Shown: positions 20,828-31,584 of the stretch, piece after piece
Layout: each line of letters begins with the position of its first letter
How positions within the stretch are numbered: the first letter of the stretch is position 1
Position numbers and translations under genes: made by a program
NCBI GenBank assembly: GCA_023935145.1
Contig: CM043700.1
Coordinates: 34,071,456 to 34,135,455, forward strand
Direction: 5' to 3'
Source of the DNA: Bretschneidera sinensis
Lineage: Eukaryota > Streptophyta > Magnoliopsida > Brassicales > Akaniaceae
DNA: 64,000 bases
Notes under the pieces: model-generated
The model's database searches: none
Told to the model about the DNA's origin: nothing
Seen by the model: the letters and a program-made list of their open reading frames with translations, nothing else

Positions 20828-22142
20828 TTCAACCTTGGAGGCGTTGGTCCGGGCATATAGGCAGCAGTCAATATGCTCAGCCTTGGAGATGTTGGTCTAA
20901 GAATATGAGCAGCTATTAATACGCTCGACTTTGGAGACGTTGGTCTGAGTATATAAGCAGCAGTCAATATGCTGAGCATTGGAGACGTTGGTCCGAGTAT
21001 ATGAGCAACAGTCAATATGCTCGGCCTTGGAGACGTTGGTCTCGAGCATATGAGCAGCAGCTAATATGCTCGGCCTTGGAGACGTTGGTCCGAGGCATAT
21101 GAGCAGCAGTCAATGTGCTCGGCCTTTGAGACATTGGTCTGAGCATATGAGCAGCAATCAATATACTCGATCTTGGAGATGTTGGTCCGAGCATATGAAC
21201 AGCTGTCAATATGCTCAGCCTTTGAGATGTTGATCTGAATATATGAGCATGAATCAATATGCTCGGTCTTCGAGGCGTTGGTCCGAGCATATGAGCAGCA
21301 GTCAATATACTCTGCCTTGGAAGTGTTGGTCCGAGCATATGAGCAGCAGTCAATATGCTCGATCTTGGAGACATTGGTCTGAGTATATAAGCAGTAGTCA
21401 ATATACTCAGCCTTGGAGACATTGGTCCGAGCATATGAGCAACAGTCAATATACTCAGCCTTAGAGACATTGGTCTAAGCATATGAACAACAATCAATAT
21501 GTTCGGCCTCGAAGACATTGGTCTGAGCATATGAGCAGTAGTCAATATGCTCGGCCTTGGAGAGATTGGTCCGAGTATATGAGCAGCAGTCAATATTCTC
21601 GGCCTTGGAGAGGTTGGTCCGAGCATATGAGCAGCAGTCAATATTCTCGGCCTTGAAGAGGTTGTTCCGAGCATATGAACAGCAATCAATATTCTCGGCC
21701 TTGGAGAGGTTGGTTCGAGCATATGAGCAGCAGTCAATATGCTCGGTCTTGGAGATGTTGGTCCGAGTATATGAGGAACAATCAATATGCTCGGTCTTGG
21801 AGACGTTGGTCCGAGCATATGAGCAACAGTCAATATTCTCGGCCTTGTAGAGGTTGGTCCGAGCATATGAGTAGCAGTCAATATTCTCGACCTTGGAGAG
21901 GTTGGTCCGAGCATATAAGCAGCAGTCAATATGCTCGATCTTGGAGATGTTGGTCCGAGCATATGAGCAGCAATCAATATGCTCTGTCTTAGAGACGTTG
22001 GTCCGAGCATATGAGTAGCAGTCAATATGTTCGTCCTTGGAGATGTTGGTCCGAGCATATGAGTAGTAGTCAATATACTTGGTCTTGGAGACGTTAGTCC
22101 GAGCATATGATTAGCAGTCAATATACTTGGCCTTGGAGACGT
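20828..22142. repeat. 48-bp tandem array, about 27 units
   Basis: Units read TCAATATGCTCGGCCTTGGA, then GACGTTGGTCCGAGCATATG, then AGCAGCAG, with drift and sub-variants (a CAATATTCTCGG type is clustered at 21590..21900). 48 is a multiple of three, so long open frames appear on both strands, encoding 16-residue repeats. I treat these as by-products rather than genes. The array begins about 55 bp inside the left LTR boundary, where the primer-binding site would be expected. Confidence 0.9.
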
Positions 22143-22164
22143 CTAATCTGGGTCGTTCGTTTTT

Positions 22165-22335
22165 GGGAGTACTTAGTGGATTTTTGGGCTTCTTCCTTTG
22201 AATTTTTTGGTGGACTCTTGGGCTTATTCTTTTGAAAGTTTTGGTGGACTCTTGGGCTTATTCCTTTGAAATTTTTTGTGAACTCTTGGGCTTCTTCCTT
22301 TGAAATTTTTGGTGGACTCTTTGGGCTTCTTGCCA
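22165..22335. repeat. short tandem array, about 34-bp units
   Basis: About five imperfect copies of GGTGGACTCTTGGGCTTATT followed by CCTTTGAAATTTTT. Unrelated in sequence to the neighbouring 48-bp array. Confidence 0.8.
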
Positions 22336-22978
22336 TTTCGGTCCAGAAATAATTCTCTGGTGTTGGGCTCTAGATGATTTTTTTTTTTTACTTTCAGGCC
22401 TAAGAATAAAAAACTTTGGGCTGCTTCCAGAACCTTCTTACATGCGGCGTACTGAGTCATTTAATGCGTGCGGCTGGCAGAGTAAAAGTGGCGACGTTCA
22501 TTATTGATTAATGTCATTGAGGAATGGAATGGTCACGTCAGGCACTACTCTTTGGTGGTTGAAGAAGTCTTTGGAAGTGACACGATACCTTGAGTAGGCA
22601 AAGCGTTGCCTCATGTAATGGGGGTCTTCTTGGAGAACGTAAAGACAGTCTTGGTTATTTCAAACGTCATGTCTCTCCAACCCTAGAATTTAATTTCCCT
22701 CATTTGTCACACTCTCATCCCTATATAAGAACGTTTCTTCCTCCCTTCTCTTCACTTTTATTTATAATCACAAAAATTTTGAGAGCCGATGGACTTGTCT
22801 AAAAGTTTGAGAGTGTTCACAGTTGTCATAAGACAGGGTTTTCAAAGGTTTGAGGGAGCTTGGAGCTTACTTGGAGGATCGAAGCGTGCTTTCTTTAAAA
22901 GAGGGGATCAAGCTTGGTCTGAGGAAAGAGTTTGTTCGGGCTATCACATTTTGGTGAGTTTTCTCTATCTGCTTTACT

Positions 22979-24660
22979 ATGTATTCAGTAGATAAGTCTC
23001 GCGATAGGCCCAGTAGGGATAGTGGTAGTGAAGATATAGTAGGGTCGAAGCAGGGCATTTGGTTGAGCCTCTCCTCTTCCGAGGGTGAATCATCGAGGAG
23101 TTTCGAGGCCAAGAAGGGGCCACTAGCCATGGTGCCTTATGTGGCCATTGAAGATGAGGTCGAGGAGGACTTCACTTCTGAGGGTAAGGATAATGTGGAT
23201 GCTACCCTGACCGTGCTACGGGGGGATATGACCGTAGAGAAAAGTGAGCAGTGGTCGTTTGCTGCGAACGTTATGCCCAGCCACATAGGGGAAGAAGAAC
23301 TTGAAGTTATCCGAAAGGCGTATCGCATTACGAAGGAGTACGCCCTCAAGCCAACAGGGGTTGGGGAGAGGGTTTGCGATGCTCTTTTGAATCGCGTGCC
23401 CTATGAGTTGTGTGTTTATGAACAACATATGAGGGCCAGACTCTGGTTCCCTTTTCACCCCTTCTTTTGCATAGTGCAAAAGTACTTTGATATAGCACTA
23501 TGTGAACTGGTGTCGAATTCGGTGCGGTTGATCATAGCTTTTATCTATGTCTGCATGGAGGAGGGGGGTTGATGAACATCAATGTCTTCAAAGCCCACTT
23601 CCAGATAAGCAGGCACAGATAGACTGGGTGGGTTGTGATTAGTACGAGGGCTAAGAAAAAGTTACTGAAAAAAATGCCATCCTTGATCAAAAGGTGGAAG
23701 AAGACATTCTTCTTCGTCTAGAGTGATAGAAGCTTCAGGGTTCCGCTCTCCTGGAGATTGGATCGCGCGGGTAAATGCAAAAAGTTGAACCTCCTGTTCC
23801 GTGAGCAGGAGACGGTGAATTCTATGGTGGCCACGCCCATGGATGTGGAGGTCTTATACGACAATGAAGAGCTGGCTAAGCGTGGCCTCTGTCCTCGATG
23901 CCCCGAGAAAACCGTGGAGAGTGGTAACCCCTGTGCTTGTTCTTTTTCTTGGCTCCCCCGTGCTTAATATTTATATATTTGTTTTTGCTTTGACCTCTTA
24001 AGTAAAAGTTATCTTTTGTATTTGTATTTCTTCTTTTTTTTTGAAATTCGACTATTTTTCTTTATCTTAGTCGGGTGTACTGCTAGCAGTGTTATCGTGT
24101 TGTTGCCTAGATACGACTGAGAAGCTGACTCTAGCCCATCAGAGGTTAGATGAGAGCGGTGAGCTCATTTGCCAGCTGTAGGCATCCTTCGAGGGAGCTA
24201 AGCAGGCTAGGGTCAAGGGCATGTAGGAACAGGACGTCTTACGCTTGGAGAATGACGCAGTTATGGCTTTGGAGCAGCAGCAAAGGGAAGAGGCTGAAGT
24301 GACCACCCAGATGGCCATGGAGGACACCCTAGCTGCCTTCATGGACTCAGTTCCCTACAAGAAAGCTGTCAATAGGGCTGTGGGGGAGGCTCTGGCTGCC
24401 TTCAGGGATTCGGCCTCTTTCTGAGAAGCTGTTGAGAAGGAGTCTGGCCAGTAGTACTTCGAGGGCTTCTTCGAGGCCAGGAAGAAGGTCGAGGAGCTCC
24501 ATCCCGAGATCGATTTCTTGGCTCTCAACTTGATGGGTTCATTGAAGTATGAGGCTAGAGCTAGAGAGGTGGAGGTAGTAGCTTTGACTGGCGAAGAGGG
24601 GCCAGTTGCTTAGCCATATGGTGGGGCTGAGGCTGTGTCCGAGGGGAAGGTCGCCCCCTG
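22979..24660 (+). pseudogene. gypsy-type 'putative transposase' domain protein, broken
   Basis: The first part is open from 22979 to 23573. Residues about 105-190 (PTGVGERVCDALLNRVPYEL, VYEQHMRARLWFPFHPFF, then an LVSNSVRLIIAF segment) resemble the plant domain annotated as 'transposase (putative), gypsy type', found in large non-autonomous LTR elements. Further segments follow to about 23965. From 24110 comes a Glu/Ala-rich coiled-coil-like stretch (LRLENDAVMALEQQQREEAE, EALAAFRDSA, EARKKVEELHPEI), as in the C-termini of such proteins. Several stops and frame changes break it. The role of this protein family is unknown. Confidence 0.6.
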
Positions 24661-25177
24661 AGGATTTTATCTTAATTTTCGTACCTTTCTTTTTGTACTT
24701 TATGGCCAATAGTGCCTTTGTAACTTCGTCTATGTAAATTAATGAAACTTGGATTTTTCCTTTTCAATTCGCTGTTTCTTATTGCAATCATATTTTTGAC
24801 GTTACAACCTTAGCTAACCAAGGCGTCGTGAGCCATGCTCGAGTCACATGTTACTTATAAAACTTACGGAGGTTTTTAGGATTCCAAGTGTGCGGAATGG
24901 GTTTACCACTTAGTTTCTCAAGCTCGAAGGTGCTAGATCAACATAACCTTTTAATGCAATACGGGCTTCCCAGTTTAGGACTAGCTTCCCCGTCTCTCGT
25001 AGGCAGGATACTTCACTATTTCGTAGGACAAGGTCGTGCAACTTGAAGTTTCTGTTTCAGACCCAAGAGTTGTGATATTTGGCGGCCCTCTACTGATATG
25101 TGGCTAGCAAGATCTAGGCTTTATCTCGAGCTTCATCGATAAGATCAATGTTCATCCGTAGGGCTTCTTCATTTTTG

Positions 25178-25640
25178 CTATTTTTGAAATTCTGCACGCA
25201 TAATGAGGGTACCCTGATTTTCAAGGGGATAACTGCTTCGAAACCACTTCCACCCACTTGTGCTAGATAATGGTTCCACTTTCACCCACTTGGTGAAGTA
25301 ATCTATTGCTACGATGAGGTATTTTCGTTCGTCGGGCTCCCCGGTGAAGGGGTCGAGGAGGCCTATCCCCCACATGACAAAGGGGAGTGGGTTCGTGATC
25401 GAAGTAAGAGGTTTAGCTGGTCAGTGGGGTACCGGAGAGTACTACTGATAGCTTTTGCACCTTTTGACTAACTTTATGGCTTCTTTTTGCATAATGGGCC
25501 AGTAGTAGCCCTGTCGAAGTATCTTCATGACTAACTTCATGGTTTCCGTAGACTTCTTTTTGTATCTCCTGGAGGGCGTAGTTGGCCTCGGTGAGTCCCA
25601 GACACCTTAAATAAGGCGTTGTGAGGCTTTTCTTATACAA
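25178..25640 (-). pseudogene. gypsy integrase fragments, inverted
   Basis: On the minus strand, 25640 to 25413 encodes LTTPYLRCLGLTEANYALQE and GNHEVSHEDTSTGLLLAHYA, resembling the zinc-binding N-terminal part of gypsy integrases. 25375 to 25178 encodes GLLDPFTGEPDERKYLIVAI and DYFTKWVKVEPLS, the start of the catalytic core around its first Asp. The two are in different frames with a gap between them. Orientation is opposite to the surrounding element and its transposase-like pseudogene. Confidence 0.75.
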
Positions 25641-26171
25641 CTGGTCGTCTTATACACCTTTGGATTTTGTGGTGTGAGGTGGCGATGACTCTATCGTGGA
25701 GTAGTTGTCGATGGGGAGCTCATGACTAGCGATGCTCGTGCATTCAGAATTTTGTCTGGGTGGTGTGAGAGAGGGCTGGCGAGCCCTTCTTCGAACCTCG
25801 GCGGTGAGGTCAGTCACTAAGTACCAGAGTTCTACGAACTACACCTGGAGTATAGGAATAGCAGGGTGCATCGAGGCAGCCCTTAGAGATTTTTGGGTGG
25901 GTCAATCTCTGTGTAGAGGGGGCTTTGGGTCCCGGGAAAGGGTTGTGTATCGTTACCAGGGGACCTTTGTTCGAACATAGTGGGGGAGCCTTGACCCGAA
26001 CCGTTGGTTATGGGTACTGTTTTGTGCGGGTACGGCACTGGTCCCGGCAACTCTTTTGCCGAAATTCCTTGTGGTATATCTAGGTGGCATAACAACAAAT
26101 GAGTTCTTTAGACTTCTTCACTTTTACTATTAACGAAAGATGGTGGTTTCCCATGGACAACACCAATCTAT

Positions 26172-26957
26172 TGATACCTGAAATATGTTGTTGAGCTAAA
26201 GGTTAGTCTTGGGAGGGGCCTGCACAAGGAAACAAGGGTGAACTAGAAGGTCGCTGGAGGAGTGAGGGCGATGCCTCCGAAGACACTCTGATGTTTTTGT
26301 CAGTGCAAGTTTTTAAGGAACGAAAAGAATTATAATAGTGAGAGCTTTCAGAAAGGAACTCGTAATTGAAGATGATCCTGTTCTACATACCTTAGGCCTT
26401 TTTATAGTGATTTAGAGGTGGAACTGGCCACGTGCCAAGGATAAGGCAATCCCGGAGATCCCATTCTTCCGACGGCGGTCTAGTTATGTGTCCTGGGATG
26501 GTCCAACCTTGTAATCATGCTTACAGCCCGGTACAAGGGAGATCGTGAGTGATAGTGGTGTTGTCAACTGCTCGTCCACATGTCATCAGTTTATTGGAGA
26601 GGGTCCGTCCATGTGTCCTCACGTTACTGGAGGAGAGGTTTCCACATGTCCTCGTGTTATTGGAGGAGAGTCGGTCCCCGTGTCCTTGTGCCATTGGAGG
26701 ATAGTCGGCCCACGTGTCCTTGCGCCACTGGAGGAGAGTCAGCCCACGTGTCCTCGTGTTATTGGAGGGGAGTCGGTCCACGTGTCCTCGCACTATTGGA
26801 GGAGAGTTTGTCTACGTGTTCTCTCGCCACTGGATGAGAGTTTGTCCACGTGTCCTCACACTACTGGAGAAGAGTTTGTCCATGTGTCCTCGTGCTATTG
26901 GAGGAGAGTTTGTCCATGTGTCATCATATCTTTGGGTGGTATTTTTTGTCTGTATCA
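26172..26957 (+). repeat. right LTR with 34-bp minisatellite
   Basis: Carries about eleven of the 34-bp units (26570..26935) against six or seven in the left LTR. Several have the full CCACGTGTCC core. A third, partial LTR with about ten units lies at 29051..29482. Confidence 0.8.
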
Positions 26958-29050
26958 GACTCAAATGTGTTAGTTTTTTAGTTTATAAGAATTAAGTAAA
27001 AAACAATAAATAAATATGGTGTTGATTTTGTCAGGTAGAACTTATGTCAACTATAGTTGACAACCGTTGGATTAATATAAGGAAATTAATAATTATACTT
27101 GCCTATTTGAGAGTGTTAGAATACTCTTTTGATCCAACGGCTTCTTTCGATCCATCGGCTGTCGACTAAAGCTGACGGTAAGCTCTATCTGATAAAATCA
27201 TTTTTCAAATAAATAAAAGAGTCAAGGTTAAGAATATAGTTTATGGAAATAAATTATTTTATATGACAATAATTTTAGTAAAAAAATATTAAAGGCTTAA
27301 GATAATTTCATAGTTTAAAGAATCAAATATTCTCTTTTTTTTTAAATCAAATAAATTTGTAATGATTTATTTTATTTGAACAATGGCAGTTTTGATCCAA
27401 ATAAATTTGAGTATATGTGCTAACTTGTGTATAAAGCGTGATAAGTTAGCATTCATAAATATAGGAAAATGCTAACTTGCTCCGCTTAAGGTACAAGATA
27501 ATATTGTGTCCCAATTAACTTGTACCAAAATGATCCTAGATAATTCAATAAAATCCCTTTTTATTTTTTACTTAACCCATCGAAAACTTAATGTAATTTC
27601 CGACGAACGAATGGAAGGAAAGATGCACCACCGATAACTTTGGAGCCCAAATCTATTGTGATATGCGTTCCAACCAAGTTCTGCCACCATTGACGTGACC
27701 TCACGCGCAGCCCAAAAGTGTCATTTTCTGTCCATTTAGTTTTGTCCTTATCTGAGGATTATTACTTGAAACTACCATCGGCCACACTCACTCATGCATA
27801 GTAAACCGCGCACGATTTTTGGTTTTGCGTTTATTTTTCTTTTGGTGGGTGAAAAGAGAAAAGAATTGGAATGCCAAAAAAGTTCATACTTGATGAGGTG
27901 TCAATGAAAAATCAAAAAGAATTTAGATCCAACTTAATTGAAACACAATTCTTTAAGTAAGACGTGTTAATTCTACCAAATAAATATCGAGGGGTAAAAT
28001 GCAACATAGTCGAGATGGCAAAAGTACATAAACTAGCAACTGAATATTGAGAAAAAGGATGCAAAAGGCATAATAAGGCTATCACCATCAAGGTGGAAAC
28101 TCCATTATTGCTTCGACAAACTAAATCATAAGAGAGGAGTAAGAAAAGAGCGGCGACAGATCTCAAACATATGCTCATAAAATAGACAGGCCACCAAACT
28201 ACGTGTCGGCTCTCTCTAGATATCTCTCACGCGCACACACTCGCTGATAAACTATAGTTACGTCATTGATGAGGTCTCTCAAGTCAAAAGCGGAGGGGCC
28301 ATGCATTTGGCTCCTACTTTCATTTGTTGAAAGAACATGAGAAGGCCCCAGTCAGAGGCTAACTTTTATTTTGACTGGTATGTAATATCTGGAAAGGCCA
28401 TTTAATTTATGCGGAGAAAATGTTGTTTGCCTCTACCGGAACAAGGGAAGAATTTTCGTTCTTCGTTGGTTTTTGATCCACCTGATGATAATAGAACTGT
28501 TCTTTTAATTTGACCAGAAATCCCAGCTTCCTGGAACTCCTACTGATTTATGACTAGGTAAGTAGAGACAAGTCAACAGCTTACTATATGTTATAATGGT
28601 CATTTATGAACAGAAAGTTGAAAGACATGTTATTTATTCTGTGTAGTTGTAAGTTTAGTTTAAATGGTTTCGGTTTTAACATTAAATCGAAATATTTCAG
28701 ATTTAATATTAATTTAAAACATTTCGATTTCAACATTAAATCGAAACAAAACATTTTATATTTTGTTTTATTTTTTATTTTGGTCTTTTTCGATTTGTTT
28801 CGTCGAAAACACTTTATAATTTGATATGTATTTATTTAAAATTATTATCAAATCTTAAACGGAACACCAAAACAAACCAGAATTGAAACGTTCCATTTAA
28901 ATAAATTAAACCGAAACATTAACTGACACTAAATTCACAATATTACTTCTTACACAATCCATCAAGTCAACTGTATATTGTAAAACTTACAATACATCCA
29001 CGAGAGGATGAGGAAAATATATAACATTATTCAAAGTACTATCAATAATT
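26526..29050. repeat. tandem duplication, copy A (2,525 bp)
   Basis: Begins inside the right LTR at GCCCGGTACA and runs to ATCAATAATT at 29050. Copy B begins at 29051 with the same GCCCGGTACA. Shared tracts include ACTCAAATGT next to the LTR end, GATTTTGTCAGGTAGAACTT and GCCACACTCACTCATGCATA. Copy A keeps about 275 bp (from about 28163 to 28438) that copy B lacks. Copy A lacks about 45 bp near 29020 that B has. No gene is recognised in the non-LTR part. Confidence 0.88.
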
Positions 29051-31122
29051 GCCCGGTACAGGGGAGATCGTGAGTGATAGTGGTGTTGTCAACTGCTCGT
29101 CCACGTGTCATCAGTTTATTAAAAAAGGTTTATCCACATGTCTTCCTGCCACTGGAGAAAGGTGTCCACGTGTCCTCACGCTATTGGAGGAGAGGTGTCT
29201 ACATGTCCTCGTGCTACTAGAGGAGGGTCAGTCCACATGTCCTTGTGCTACTAGAGGAGAGTTTGTCCACATGTCCTCGCACTACTGGAGGAGAGTTTGT
29301 CCACGTGTTCTCTCGCCACTGGAGGAGAGTCGGTCCACGTGTCCTCGCGCTACTAGATGAGAGCTTGTCCACGTGTCCTCGCGTTACTGGAGGAGATTTT
29401 GTCCATGTGTCCTCGCACTATTAGAGGAGAGTTTGTTCACGTGTCATCATATCATTGGGTGATACTTTTTATCTGTATCAGACTCAAATGTATTAGTTTT
29501 TTAGTTTATAAGAATTAAGTAAAAAACAATAAATAAATATGGTGTTGATTTTGTCAGGTAGAACTTATGTCAACTATAGTTGACAACCGTTGGATTAATA
29601 TAATGAAATTAATAATTATACTTGCCTATTTGAAAATGTTAGAATATTCTTTTGATTCAATGGCTGTCGACTAAAGCTGACGGTAAGCTCTATCTGATAG
29701 AATCATTTTTCAAATAAATAAAGGAGTCAAGGTTAAGAATGTGGTTTATGGAAATAAATTATTTTATATGACAATAATTTGAGTAAAAAAATATTAAAGG
29801 CTTAAGAAAATTTCATAATTTAAAGAATCAAATATTCTTTTTTTAAAATCAAATAAATTTGTAATAATGTATTTTATTAGAACAATGGCAGTTTTGATCC
29901 AAATAAATTTGAGTACATATGCTAACATATGTATAAAGTGTGATAAGTTAGCATTCATAAATATTGAAAAAAACTAACTTGCTCTGCTTAAGCTACAAGA
30001 TAATATTGTGTCGCAATTAACTTGTACCAAAATGATCCTAGATAATTCAATAAAACCCCTTTTTTTATTTTTTACTTAACCCATCGAAAACTTAATGTAA
30101 TTTCCGACTAATGAATGGAAGGAAAGATGCACCACCGATGTCTTTGGAGTCTAAATCTATTGTGATACGCGTTCCAACCAAGTTCTGCCACCATCGACGT
30201 GACCTCACGCGCAGCCCAAAAGTATCGTTTTCTGTCCATTTAGTTTTGTCCTTGTCTAAGGATTATTATTTGAAACTACAATCGGCCACACTCACTCATG
30301 CATAGTAAATCGCGTACGATTTTTGGTTTTGCGTTTATTTTTCTTTTGGTGGGTGAAAAGAGAAAAGAATTGGAATGCCAAAAAAGTTCATACTTGATGA
30401 CGTGTCAATGAAAAATCAAAAAGAATTTTGATCCAACTTAATTGAAACACAATACTTTTAAGTAAGATGCAACATAGTCGAGATGGCAAAAGTACATAAA
30501 TTAGCAACTGAATATTGAGAAAAAGGATGCAAAAGGCATAAAAAGACTATCACCATCAAGGTGGAAACTCCTTTGTTGCTTCGACAAGCTAAATCCTAAG
30601 AGAGGAGTAATAAAAGAGCAGCGACACATCTCAAACAAGGGAAGAATTTTCATTCTTCGTTGGTTTTTGATCCACCTGATGATAGTAGAACTGTTCTTTT
30701 AGTTTGACCAGAAATCCCAGCTTCCTGGAACTCCTACTGATTTATGACTAGTTAAGTAGAGACAAGTCAACAGCTTACTATATGTTATAATGGTCATTTA
30801 TGAACAGAAAGTTGAAAGACCATCTTATTTACTCTGTGTAGTTGTAAGTTTAGTTTAATTGGTTTCGGTTTTAACATTAAATCGAAACATTTCGATTTCG
30901 ATACTAAATCAAAACGAATCTTTTTATATTTTGTTTTATTTTTTATTTCGATCTCTTTCAATTCGTTTCGATCGAAATATTACAATGTAATTTTTTATAT
31001 TTTTGAAAACTTTAAAAGGAAGATTTGAGAATTTTCACTCTTTCTCTTCAATATGGGTGATGTTATCTTTAACATTTTATATTTGAATAATGATTTTTTT
31101 TATTATAACATATTTTTATAAT

Positions 31123-31154
<32 letters not shown>

Positions 31155-31584
31155 GTAATTTAATAGTATGACAAAGTCTTAATTTGGACTTATACCAAAA
31201 AATGATTTATAATTGATTTTAAAGTAAAAAAAATTATGTTGGACTAATTTGCATATTTAAATAGTGATTATTTTTTTTATGATTTATATTTATAATTATA
31301 TATTTTTTTAAATATATATAATTTAACATATACTTTTTTAAAAATATTATCAAATCCTAAACGAAACATTAAAACTACTAAAACGTTTTATTTAAATAAA
31401 TTAAACTGAAACACTGTGAAATTCACAATATTACTCCTTACTCAATCCATCAAGTCAACTGTATATTGTAAAACTTACGATACATCTGTGAGGGGATGAG
31501 GAAAATATACATCATGCATATATCCTTTGATTTTACGGGCAATTAAGAACATTAATTAACATTATTCAAGTACTATCAATAATT
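29051..31584. repeat. tandem duplication, copy B
   Basis: Repeats copy A from the truncated LTR (29051..29482, 34-bp units included) through its flank to AATAATT at 31584, after which sequence absent from copy A continues. Several indels separate the copies, including a 35-bp gap near 30467. A (TA)n run at 31123..31148 is private to this copy. Confidence 0.88.

Larger units (their letters stand above)
20051..26957 (+). mobile_element. gypsy-related LTR element with tandem arrays (non-autonomous)
   Basis: LTRs at 20051..20772 and 26172..26957 share TGATACCT-AAATATGTTG at their start and TGTAT(C/T)A at their end. The interior holds, in order, a 48-bp array, a second short array, a gypsy-type putative transposase pseudogene (plus) and fragments of a gypsy integrase (minus). 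No reverse transcriptase is seen. The flanks TCTGT and GACTC do not match, so no target duplication supports a simple insertion. Recombination, or the tandem duplication that starts in its right LTR, may have removed it. It resembles large non-autonomous (LARD-like) derivatives with captured sequence. Confidence 0.7.

Noticed and set aside
21012..22121. 369-residue frame with 16-residue repeats (LGPTSPRPSILTAAHM type)
   Set aside because: A consequence of a 48-bp tandem unit without stops. Frames are open on both strands, there is no start context, and no known protein resembles it.
20828..22142. CRISPR-like array
   Set aside because: The repeat units are contiguous with no unique spacers, and the setting is a plant LTR element.
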